This document shows positions 38,503 through 47,551 of a stretch of 64,000 nt of DNA, one piece after another (position 1 is the first letter of the stretch; the number at the start of each line of letters is the position of its first letter). Made by a program: the position numbers and the translations under genes. The stretch is from Draconibacterium sediminis (GTDB lineage Bacteria > Bacteroidota > Bacteroidia > Bacteroidales > Prolixibacteraceae), in the NCBI RefSeq assembly GCF_000949475.1, contig NZ_JRHC01000001.1:1860001-1924000 (forward strand), in the 5' to 3' direction. The notes beneath the pieces are model-generated. The model ran no database searches. It was not told the origin of the DNA and saw only the letters and a program-made list of their open reading frames with translations.

Positions 38503-39819
38503 ATGAACATTATGAATAATATTAGTGATTTGGCACCTCAACCCCCAATGGGATGGAATAGCTGGGATTGTTTTAGTGTGACGGTAACTGAGCAGGAAGT
38601 TAAGCAAAACGCTGATTTTGTTGCCAAACATCTTAAAAAATATGGATGGGAATATATTGTGGTTGATTTGGCCTGGTTTGCACCGGGAGCCGACCATACA
38701 AATTATAAAAAAGAGAATATACCTCAGCTGATTGACAAATTCGGGAGACTCATTCCTGATCCCGAAAAATTTCCGTCATCCGCTAACGGAGCCGGCTTTA
38801 AACCACTGGGCGATTATGTGCACCGCTTAGGGTTAAAGTTTGGCATTCATATTATGCGAGGTATTCCAGTGCAGGCGGTCGAACAAAAGTGCAAGGTGAA
38901 GGGTACCGCTTTAACTGCCGACCAGATTTCGTACGATCGCGAACGTTGTCCGTGGTATAATAGTTTGCGAACCCTTAATTTTGCAGATAAGGGAGCACAG
39001 GAATACTATAACTCAATTTTCGAATTATATGCCTCGTGGGGAGTAGACTATATTAAGGCCGACGATTTGAATGCATGGCACGAAGTAAACAACAGCGATG
39101 GTTCGCCAACAGGTGAAGGTTCTCCATATCGTATTGATGACATTGAAGGAATTGCCAGTGCAATAAAAAATTGTGGAAGACCAATGGTACTTAGTATTTC
39201 CCCAGGGGGACCGGAAACAACAGTTATAAATCACTTACGAAATCATACAAATCTATGGCGTATATCTGCAGATTTTTGGGATGAATGGGGTTCGCTAAAA
39301 AAGCAAATGGACCGATGCGCAATCTGGGCTCCTTTTATAAAACCTGGCCACTGGCCCGATGCCGATATGCTACCTCTCGGATATATGCCTCGTGGCGAAT
39401 CTGGCGGTCAGCAACGCTTTAGTAACTTTACTGCTGATGAACAGAAAACCGTTATTTCGTTGTGGTGTATGTTTCGTTCGCCATTAATGTTTGGTGGAAA
39501 TTTGCCACAGTGTAATGATGAAACAATTGCATTATTAAGCAATAAAGATGTTTTGGAAATTAACCAGTATTCAAAAAATAACCGTGAGGTTTATTGCGAT
39601 GATACTGTTCGGGTTTGGACAGCTGAGTCAACACTTCTGGACGCAAAATACCTGGCTGTATTTAATATTTCAGATGTAGATATAACTTACAGGTTGGATG
39701 TAGATGATTTTGGGATAAAAAAAACTGAAAGTGGTGTAGACTTGTGGAGTAAAAATAGAATAGTTTTTCATAACGAACTTAAGGTAAATGCCCATGGAGT
39801 TCGTTTATTTAGGTTTTAG
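38503..39819 (+). CDS. Cytoplasmic GH27 alpha-galactosidase-like enzyme
   Basis: 438 residues starting MNIMNNISDLAPQPPMGWNSW, with no signal peptide; the catalytic domain begins about ten residues in. Predicted nucleophile Asp187 in YIKADD and acid/base Asp257 in RISADFWDEW. The C-terminal beta domain (about 345-438) ends HGVRLFRF. The two other GH27 paralogues of the window are exported. Its position directly after the symporter suggests that an alpha-galactoside is taken up intact and split inside the cell. Terminator at 39837. Confidence 0.9.
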   Translation: MNIMNNISDLAPQPPMGWNSWDCFSVTVTEQEVKQNADFVAKHLKKYGWEYIVVDLAWFAPGADHTNYKKENIPQLIDKFGRLIPDPEKFPSSANGAGFKPLGDYVHRLGLKFGIHIMRGIPVQAVEQKCKVKGTALTADQISYDRERCPWYNSLRTLNFADKGAQEYYNSIFELYASWGVDYIKADDLNAWHEVNNSDGSPTGEGSPYRIDDIEGIASAIKNCGRPMVLSISPGGPETTVINHLRNHTNLWRISADFWDEWGSLKKQMDRCAIWAPFIKPGHWPDADMLPLGYMPRGESGGQQRFSNFTADEQKTVISLWCMFRSPLMFGGNLPQCNDETIALLSNKDVLEINQYSKNNREVYCDDTVRVWTAESTLLDAKYLAVFNISDVDITYRLDVDDFGIKKTESGVDLWSKNRIVFHNELKVNAHGVRLFRF

Positions 39820-39836
39820 TTTGGTTAGTTATTGAG

Positions 39837-39862
39837 AGAAGTATCCCACATGGGATACTTCT
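39837..39862 (+). terminator. Hairpin terminator, end of unit E
   Basis: A perfect 12-base inverted repeat: AGAAGTATCCCA (39837-39848) and TGGGATACTTCT (39851-39862), separated by two bases, followed by TATTTT. The loop is tight, so the innermost pairs must open. A dyad of this quality 27 bases before the regulator gene could also be a protein-binding site. Confidence 0.65.
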
Positions 39863-39888
39863 TATTTTAATTCAAACTCTTTGAGGCG

Positions 39889-42800
39889 ATGAATAAGGTT
39901 TCTTTCATATTTTTGGTTTCACTTTTTCTGGTAAGTCATTTATATGCTCAGAATCTTAAACGTTTTAAACATCTCGATCTTAATAATGGCCTCTCTCATA
40001 CTGATGCAACCTGTTTTGCTCAGGATGAAGTTGGATATATGTGGATAGGCACTTATAACGGACTTAACCGTTACGATGGATACGAAATTAAACAGTTTAT
40101 TAACGAACCAAATAATCCGGAAAGGGTTTATCTGAACCGCATAAATGTATTAAAAACTCAAGGAAATTATTTGTGGGTTGGGACTCAAAAAGGCATTCAT
40201 CTTTTTAGTACCGAATATTTGAAATTTAGTAACCTGAATGTAGTTGATGGGAATAAAAAACAGTTGAATCTCGGGAATATTAAATCGATTTATACTCATG
40301 ATTCAACACTTTGGTTTACTTCAGATAATAAACTTTTTAAAGGAGTTTTTTCGATCCAGAACTCGACATTGGAAGTTGTTTCAATAGATGAATTTGTAAA
40401 AAAAATTCCAAAAGAATTTGAACACTTAATCTTAGGAGAAATAACAGGTGTTGATGATAAGGTTATCTGGTTAAGTACCAGTAAAGGATTTTATGAGCTC
40501 GAAAAAGCAGAGAACCTTTACCATATTAAAAAAATACCACTATCGAATGATAATCTTACCACCGAAATTGCACATAGCATAACACGACAGGGAAACATGT
40601 TATATGTTTCACACGGGCATTTATTACATATCTATCTACTCCAATCCAATTTTTCGGTAGGCTCGCTTATTAAATCTATTGACGTATGTGCCTTGATTGA
40701 AAAGGAATACAAAATTAGTACGATTGATTTATTTGCATTAAAGGTTGATCGGGAAATGAATTTATGGTGCTCAACAACCAAGGGAGTGTTGTTGCTTTCT
40801 GACCTTTTGTCGAAGAAAACTTCCGTAGATCTGTTGCGTCATTCCAAGTATGATGCTCATTCAATCTCAGGGGATCATATATCATCTCTTTATATGGATA
40901 ACAATAATTGTTTATGGATTGGAACGTGGGGAAGTGGTGCCAATATATTAAATCTTGGGCAATATAAATTCAATGTTTTGAATCAGAATCCTGATCGCCA
41001 GAAATATAATCTTTCAAACGACTTTGTACGCTGTATTGCTGAAGATAAACAAGGTAATGTTTGGATCGGATATAAAGGTGGCGGGCTTGATATGTTTAAT
41101 CCTCAAACAGGTGTGACTACCCCATTTCGTTCAGCGAATGGAGCCGGGCAAGAAACGCTGTTCGATGATGTACGAAGTATAGATGTTGGAAATAAATTTA
41201 TAGCAATAGGATGCACAAAAGGTTTAGCGCTTATTGATTTAAAAACCAGATATGTGTACGAGTATATGTCTGATCCTGAAGATGTAGGTTCTATTTCTCA
41301 GGGGCCGATATTTTCCGTTAAAATAGATGACTTAAACAATATTTGGGCAGCAATGTGGGAAAGTGGCCTGAACAGGATAAAAGTAGATGAAAACTATCAA
41401 ATCAGTGTAAAAAAACTTAATGCAACAGATTCTCCTCTGCTAACTTCTAATTCCATTGTGTTCCTGGCTTTTAACAATGATCGAAATCAACTTTATGCAT
41501 CTTCAAATAGAGGATTAAATCGAATATACCTGGATAACAACAGAAATGTTGAGCGTATTGTACATTACAAAGCAAATGACTCGGATTCATCCTTAAGAAG
41601 TGAATATGTTTGGCCATTGGTTGTTGAAAATGATTCAACACTTTGGATAGGCACATTGGGCGGAGGCTTGCATCTTCTTAACCTGAAAAGTAAGGTAATT
41701 GGTACTATTGGAACCTATTCAGCCGAAAACTTCTTGTTTAAAGTAATGAATACAATGGATGTAGAAGTTCTGGAAAAAGATAATAATGGTAACATTTGGG
41801 TTGGTAGTCGTGGTTTGGTAAGGTTGAATCCAAAAACAAAAAACTATCAATATTTTGATGAAGACGATGGTTTACATGGTAATGGATTTAAAATTGGTTC
41901 CTCATTTTTGTCACAAAAGGGTACCGTTTATATGGGAGGTATTAATGGATTAACCTATTTTGATCCAAAGGAAATAAACCGAATGGAACTATCCTGCAAC
42001 GTAAAGTTGATAAAGCTTAAAGTTAACAACAAAGAGGTAGTTGTAGGTGATTCGATAAACGGGCGCAGAATACTTGAAAGAGAGCTAGCCTTAACCGATA
42101 GAGTGGTATTAAAACACGATGAGAACGATTTTTCAATTCAATACGGGAATTTGCACTTTTTGAGCCAGGGAAAGGAATGTATCCGTCATCGTTTGATACC
42201 GGTACAAGACGAATGGCAAGCCGATAACGACTTTTCAATGGAGGCAAAATATTCAAACCTATCTTACGGTAGTTATATTTTTCAGGTAATTGGAGCAGGA
42301 AAAGAAGAGGGTGATAAGGGGAATATTGTTGAATTGGAAATAGTTATTAAAGCTCCATGGTATTTAACTGGTATTGCAATTATTGCCTATTTTCTTCTGG
42401 GAAGCCTAATATTTATAGCAATTCTGTTGTATGCCCGGCGACTGATGTATATGAAACACAATCTTAGGGTAATGGAAGCAGAAGAACAAAAACGAGAAGA
42501 ACTTCATCAGCACAAATTGCAGTTTTTTACTAATATTTCACACGAATTTAAAACACCCTTAACTTTAATTCATTCTCCTCTTGAAAAGCTATATGACGAA
42601 GAAAAGCCGCAAGGAGAACGTAAGGAATTATATCGTTTGGTTTTTAATAATACACAACGTTTAAGTCGTTTGATAAATGAATTAATGGATTTTCGAAAAG
42701 CTGAGCTAAATAAACATTCACTGAAACTACAGACAACTGACTTAAATTCGTTGGTAGATGATGTATTTAAACAATTTAGTTCTCTCGCCGCGAATAAAGG

Positions 42801-44121
42801 AATAGCTTTGTCTTATAATTCCAATTCCTGTCCTAATATTTTAGTGGATAGAGACAAGGCTCAAAAGGTAATTACCAACCTGTTTTCAAATGCTTTAAAA
42901 TTTACTCCTGAAAATGGCAATGTTGATGTAAGAACATATAGTGGCAATATTGATAATCTAGATTTTAAATTTGCAAATAATTATTCGGAAGTTGGAGATT
43001 GTCAGTGCGAAAAATATGTTTTTGTTGAGGTTGAAGATACAGGGGTTGGGATATCCTCAAAATCGATTAATGCAATTTTTGACCGTTATTTTCACGAAAA
43101 CATCGACCATAATAACCATTTGGGATCTGGAATTGGTTTGGCACTGGTTAAAAGTTTTATATTGTTGATGCAGGGGTGTGTTTTCGTTTCCTCGGAGCGT
43201 AATAAAGGAGCTCAATTTATTGTTGGATTTCCTTGTGGAGATGCACATGTTTTGAAGACAAATTCAATAATTGTAGATAATGAAGCATTGCATGACGATG
43301 GGGAGGAATTCGACTTAATAACTGGTAAAGATGAATCCAAGGACAAAAATGTTTTGTTATTTGTTGAAGATAACTCGGAATTACGGAATATGCTGATTCA
43401 GCACTTTAAAACACAGTACAATGTTTTTGGCGCAGAAAATGGGCAGGTTGGCTTGTATACGGCAAAAGAAAAAGTGCCAGACTTGATAATATCCGATGTA
43501 ATGATGCCGAAAATGGATGGTGTAGAAATGTGCCGTCTGATACGTGATGATTTGAATACCAGTCATATTCCAATTATTTTGCTAACGGCCAAATCATCAA
43601 TTGATAATCAAATTGCGGGTGCTGAAAGTGGTGCGGATAGTTTTATCTCAAAACCATTCAGTTTAAAACTGCTTGAGGCAAATGTGACAAGAATTCTTGA
43701 ACATCATCGCGTTTTAAAAGAACGGTACTCAAAAAATATCTTCTCGAATACCCGCGAGATTATACGCAATGCAAAGGACAAAGAATTTTTTGATAAACTG
43801 ATGGGGATTATTGAAGAGAATATTGAAAATCCGGAATTTACTGTAGAAGATTTGGTGCCGGAATTGGGTATAAGCCGAACAAAATTATATCAGAAAATAA
43901 AGGGAGTAACCGGAAGTTCTCCTCTTGAATTTATACGTAGTCAACGTCTCAAGTTGGCAGCAAAGATACTTTTAACCGAAGGTGTGACAATTTCAGAAGT
44001 AGTTTATCGGGTTGGCATCCAATCAACCAGTTATTTCTCGAAAGCTTTTAAAACTGAATTTGGAATGACACCATCAGAATTCTTAAAAAAATACGAGAAA
44101 ACAGGCGAAAAAACATTGTAG
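39889..44121 (+). CDS. Hybrid two-component system sensor/regulator (HTCS)
   Basis: 1410 residues. Signal peptide ends at LYAQ. Residues about 25-720 carry two-propeller Reg_prop repeats (MWIGTYNGLNRYDG, LWVGTQKGIHLF, LWIGTWGSGA, VWIGYKGGGLDMF, LWIGTLGGGLHLL), then a Y_Y_Y domain (about 745-815) and one membrane helix (about 824-850). The kinase has the phospho-acceptor His885 in NISHEFKTPL, and N and G boxes near 1000 and 1050. A receiver domain (about 1152-1270) has phospho-Asp1203 in SDVMMPKMDG, and an AraC-type DNA-binding domain ends the protein (about 1310-1402). It senses an oligosaccharide in the periplasm and activates the locus. It appears to be the only regulator in the window. Confidence 0.97.
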   Translation: MNKVSFIFLVSLFLVSHLYAQNLKRFKHLDLNNGLSHTDATCFAQDEVGYMWIGTYNGLNRYDGYEIKQFINEPNNPERVYLNRINVLKTQGNYLWVGTQKGIHLFSTEYLKFSNLNVVDGNKKQLNLGNIKSIYTHDSTLWFTSDNKLFKGVFSIQNSTLEVVSIDEFVKKIPKEFEHLILGEITGVDDKVIWLSTSKGFYELEKAENLYHIKKIPLSNDNLTTEIAHSITRQGNMLYVSHGHLLHIYLLQSNFSVGSLIKSIDVCALIEKEYKISTIDLFALKVDREMNLWCSTTKGVLLLSDLLSKKTSVDLLRHSKYDAHSISGDHISSLYMDNNNCLWIGTWGSGANILNLGQYKFNVLNQNPDRQKYNLSNDFVRCIAEDKQGNVWIGYKGGGLDMFNPQTGVTTPFRSANGAGQETLFDDVRSIDVGNKFIAIGCTKGLALIDLKTRYVYEYMSDPEDVGSISQGPIFSVKIDDLNNIWAAMWESGLNRIKVDENYQISVKKLNATDSPLLTSNSIVFLAFNNDRNQLYASSNRGLNRIYLDNNRNVERIVHYKANDSDSSLRSEYVWPLVVENDSTLWIGTLGGGLHLLNLKSKVIGTIGTYSAENFLFKVMNTMDVEVLEKDNNGNIWVGSRGLVRLNPKTKNYQYFDEDDGLHGNGFKIGSSFLSQKGTVYMGGINGLTYFDPKEINRMELSCNVKLIKLKVNNKEVVVGDSINGRRILERELALTDRVVLKHDENDFSIQYGNLHFLSQGKECIRHRLIPVQDEWQADNDFSMEAKYSNLSYGSYIFQVIGAGKEEGDKGNIVELEIVIKAPWYLTGIAIIAYFLLGSLIFIAILLYARRLMYMKHNLRVMEAEEQKREELHQHKLQFFTNISHEFKTPLTLIHSPLEKLYDEEKPQGERKELYRLVFNNTQRLSRLINELMDFRKAELNKHSLKLQTTDLNSLVDDVFKQFSSLAANKGIALSYNSNSCPNILVDRDKAQKVITNLFSNALKFTPENGNVDVRTYSGNIDNLDFKFANNYSEVGDCQCEKYVFVEVEDTGVGISSKSINAIFDRYFHENIDHNNHLGSGIGLALVKSFILLMQGCVFVSSERNKGAQFIVGFPCGDAHVLKTNSIIVDNEALHDDGEEFDLITGKDESKDKNVLLFVEDNSELRNMLIQHFKTQYNVFGAENGQVGLYTAKEKVPDLIISDVMMPKMDGVEMCRLIRDDLNTSHIPIILLTAKSSIDNQIAGAESGADSFISKPFSLKLLEANVTRILEHHRVLKERYSKNIFSNTREIIRNAKDKEFFDKLMGIIEENIENPEFTVEDLVPELGISRTKLYQKIKGVTGSSPLEFIRSQRLKLAAKILLTEGVTISEVVYRVGIQSTSYFSKAFKTEFGMTPSEFLKKYEKTGEKTL

Positions 44122-44360
44122 TACAGGGTCGTATTTTATAAAATATTTCATCAATATTATTACTCCTATGTGCATAGGTTTGAAAATGAATTACGATCAG
44201 AGATAACATGCTTATATTTTCAATGCTGAAAGTAGTAATATGATTTAAGTATGCATATGGTTAGAGGTATGAAGCAGTGTTGTTTTGGATAATTATTTTT
44301 TATGAATTTTGCCTTGTTATGGTGTTGATAATAAGCGCTTATTGAGCGTGTGAAGAAATG
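44122..44360. other. Intergenic region between regulator and SusC
   Basis: No gene found. Directly after the regulator is an AT-only palindrome TATTTTATAAAATA (44132-44145), too weak to be called a terminator. The rest is unstructured by eye until the promoter element that begins at 44361. Confidence 0.55.
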
Positions 44361-44415
44361 GGCTAATTAAATGTACAATTGAAATAGTCTGTTCTGTATT
44401 GTGGGGCTACATTTG
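44361..44415 (+). promoter_or_regulatory. Candidate regulator-controlled promoter, unit F
   Basis: GGC at 44361, TGTACAA at 44372 and a perfect -7 box TACATTTG at 44408-44415; spacing 11 and 36 bases. The start codon of SusC is 64 bases after the box, a longer leader than at the other promoters. Confidence 0.6.
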
Positions 44416-44479
44416 ATTTTGATATTTGACCAAAAGACAATGAATATGGGTCAGCTAATCTAAATTAATAAAAGAGCTT

Positions 44480-47455
44480 ATGAAAAATTTAAATTGGAAA
44501 GTATTACTTTTTCTTTTTATGCTTCCTTGTTTTGGCTATGCACAACAAGCTATAACAGGAATGGTAACTGAATCTGATGGTGTTTCACCAATACCGGGGG
44601 TAAACATTGTAATAAAGGGAACGACTTCGGGAACGATTTCCGGAATGGACGGTTCCTATTCAATCAATGTGAATGAAGGTGAAACATTGGTTTTTTCATT
44701 TGTAGGATTTGTGTCTAAAGAAGTACTGGTTGGACAAGAATCGACTATAAATGTATCCCTTGAAACAGATGCAATTGGACTAGAGGAGGTTATAGCAGTT
44801 GGTTATTCATCTAAAAAGAAAACCGAAATTTCAAGTGCAGTTGTAAATGTTTCAAGTGAGAAACTACAAACATCAACAAGTCATGATGTAGCAACAATGT
44901 TACAAGGTAAAGTAGCAGGTTTACAAGTGATGTCCGATCAACAAAGTGTTGGCGGTTCGCCTCAAATGCGAATTCGGGGGTCAGGTTCCATTTCTGCAAG
45001 CAGCTCGCCGCTGTGGGTTGTTGATGGTATTATTGGTGGGTCATTCGATCCTCAGGATGTTGCCGATATAACCGTGTTGAAAGATGCAGGTGCAACAGGT
45101 TTATATGGTTCCAGGGCGGCTGGTGGTGTAATTGTTGTAACTACAAAGAGAGGTAAGGCAGGAGATACAAAAGTTCGTATTTCATCAACAACCGGAATTG
45201 TAAAGCCAAACTGGGGAAATCTGGAATTCATGGATGGACCTGAATTCTATGATCTAATTAGACGTGGATTTGCCTTAGGAGGAAAAACCGAAAGCGAGTT
45301 CCTTGCACTTTTCCCCTCCGAGGTTCGTAATGTGAATTACGACTGGATGGGATTTATGTATGACCAGGGATTTGTTACTACTAATAATATTTCATTATCA
45401 GGAGGTAACGAAAAAACAACATTTTATTTAAGTGGTAACTACAATCACGAAGATGGAATTTTAAGAAGCGATGTTTACGACCGAGGGAGTGCTACTTTAA
45501 ACTTGTCTCACAAGTTGTCAGATAAACTTTCAATTCAGTTAAATACCTTTTCTTCATTTGTGAAAAATCAGAATACAACATCGTTCACGGTATTTAATGT
45601 GCCATTTGATACTCCGTATGATGAGGATGGCAACGTTAGACCACAGGACTGGGTGAGAAATAACTATTACACTCAGGAGCGAATAAACTTCGCTTTACCC
45701 GAAGAACTTGGTAGTTATAATGAGCGCGGAACGTTAACACTTAATCCATCGTTAAAACTTGATTACAATCCTACCGAGTGGATGTCGGTCTCTGCATCCA
45801 CCAGAATTAATTACATGTCTTCAGTACTGGAGCGTTATGATGCAGACGGGGCACAATCAACCGATATTGGAGGAGAGGTTCGAAATAATTTAACACGTAA
45901 CAGTGATATTTTAACTAATGCTATTTTACGTTTATACAAATCGTACGGAGAACATGCATTGTCAGGAATAATTGGTGGAGAGTTTAATGAAATTACCCAT
46001 AAATATTTTGAGGCACATGGAGCAGGATATTCAGGCGAATCAACAATTCTTGACGTTGCTGCAGTTCCTCAATCAGTATCAGGAAACAACAGAACAACAA
46101 CCTATAATTCATTCTTCTCGCAAGTAGACTATAACTATCAATCGAAGTATTTCTTTACCGGTTCTTACCGAGTTGATGGATCATCACGTTTTGGAGCCAA
46201 TAACCGTTATGGCCAGTTCTGGTCGGTGGCAGGTAGCTGGATGTTGAGTAACGAAGACTTTATAAATGATTTGGGACTATTCAATTCATTAAAGCTTCGC
46301 TCAAGCTACGGTTTAACAGGTAATGCCAGCCTTGATGACTATGTGCATTTAAATACTTTTACACTTGATGCTTCATACATGGGTGAAAATGCTTTATCTG
46401 CACTATCGATTGGAAATCCTGATTTAACATGGGAAGTTGCGCGTACTTTCAACTTGGGGGTAGATGCATCTGTTTTAGATAACAGAATAAGTATGACTCT
46501 TGATTATTACTATTCAAAAAATTCAGATTTGTTGTTCCGCGTGCCTCTACCTGCTGAGTTTGGCTATTCTGAACAGTGGCGTAACATTGGCCGCTTGGAC
46601 AATTGGGGTTATGAGTTAGCTCTGGATATTGCTGCAGTTAAAACACCGGATTTTAATTGGAATGTAAACTTGCAGATTGGTTATAGCCAGGATGAAGTTA
46701 AAGAATTACCGGGCGAAGCAATTGATGCTGACGAAGATGGATTATTGGATAACAGCATTGTATATCTTGGTTCAGACCTATTCTCAAATAAAATTTTACA
46801 GGTAGGTGGTAATCGTAGCATGTTTTATGCAGCTGAGTGGTACGGTGCTGATCCACAAACGGGCGGTGCACGCTGGGTTTCTGGGTATAACAATGATGGC
46901 TCGCCAGTTTTAACTGACAATAGAGAAGAAGCATTATGGTTAACAGCCAAAGGTATGCCTGATTTTATGGGTGGATTTACTAACGTATTTGAATATAAAG
47001 GATTAAGTCTTGAAACGGTATTCTCCTATGCTTTTGGCGATTTTACTATAATTCGTGATAATGCATACGATAATGATGGACAGTATTTATTTCGCCCGGA
47101 AATGGTTGTTTACGGGCAGGAGGACAGATGGGAAAAGCCAGGTGATGTTTCATCAAGAACACCATGGGTTTATCAGGGAGATTTAAGAAGCTCTCAATAT
47201 TCATCAAAATATTGGGAAAATGGTAATTATCTCAAACTGGCTTCACTTTCATTAGGATATTCATTTAATAAAAATGTTACTCAACGTTTAGGACTTGGAG
47301 CATTGAAGGTTTTTGCAAGAGGCGAAAATTTAAAAGTTTGGCACAAATCAAGTGGTATCTCACCTGAATTAACGGGATTTGATGCTGATGCGCCTACACG
47401 AAACTCAAGACCTTTGCCATCAAAAGTTGTATTTGGAATAGATTTAACACTATAA
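44480..47455 (+). CDS. SusC-like TonB-dependent outer-membrane transporter
   Basis: 991 residues; signal peptide ends at GYAQQ. Carboxypeptidase-D-like domain (about 23-98), a TonB-box segment EEVIAVGYSSKKK (about 100-113), plug motifs LWVVDGIIGG and ITVLKDAGATGLYGSRAAGG, then a full barrel ending in VVFGIDLTL. It is the third SusC of the window and, of the three, follows the regulator most closely. By eye it is not a recent duplicate of either of the others. Confidence 0.95.
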   Translation: MKNLNWKVLLFLFMLPCFGYAQQAITGMVTESDGVSPIPGVNIVIKGTTSGTISGMDGSYSINVNEGETLVFSFVGFVSKEVLVGQESTINVSLETDAIGLEEVIAVGYSSKKKTEISSAVVNVSSEKLQTSTSHDVATMLQGKVAGLQVMSDQQSVGGSPQMRIRGSGSISASSSPLWVVDGIIGGSFDPQDVADITVLKDAGATGLYGSRAAGGVIVVTTKRGKAGDTKVRISSTTGIVKPNWGNLEFMDGPEFYDLIRRGFALGGKTESEFLALFPSEVRNVNYDWMGFMYDQGFVTTNNISLSGGNEKTTFYLSGNYNHEDGILRSDVYDRGSATLNLSHKLSDKLSIQLNTFSSFVKNQNTTSFTVFNVPFDTPYDEDGNVRPQDWVRNNYYTQERINFALPEELGSYNERGTLTLNPSLKLDYNPTEWMSVSASTRINYMSSVLERYDADGAQSTDIGGEVRNNLTRNSDILTNAILRLYKSYGEHALSGIIGGEFNEITHKYFEAHGAGYSGESTILDVAAVPQSVSGNNRTTTYNSFFSQVDYNYQSKYFFTGSYRVDGSSRFGANNRYGQFWSVAGSWMLSNEDFINDLGLFNSLKLRSSYGLTGNASLDDYVHLNTFTLDASYMGENALSALSIGNPDLTWEVARTFNLGVDASVLDNRISMTLDYYYSKNSDLLFRVPLPAEFGYSEQWRNIGRLDNWGYELALDIAAVKTPDFNWNVNLQIGYSQDEVKELPGEAIDADEDGLLDNSIVYLGSDLFSNKILQVGGNRSMFYAAEWYGADPQTGGARWVSGYNNDGSPVLTDNREEALWLTAKGMPDFMGGFTNVFEYKGLSLETVFSYAFGDFTIIRDNAYDNDGQYLFRPEMVVYGQEDRWEKPGDVSSRTPWVYQGDLRSSQYSSKYWENGNYLKLASLSLGYSFNKNVTQRLGLGALKVFARGENLKVWHKSSGISPELTGFDADAPTRNSRPLPSKVVFGIDLTL

Positions 47456-47551
47456 AAAATTTACACTACATTATAATTCTTGTTTATATGGAATTTATAA
47501 TGATTAGAGAAAATTTCATTCATTATTTTATAAATAGTAAATATTGAAAAA

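Noticed and set aside
44132-44145. AT-only palindrome after the regulator gene
   Set aside because: Too weak to form a stable terminator and lacks a T tract after a GC stem.
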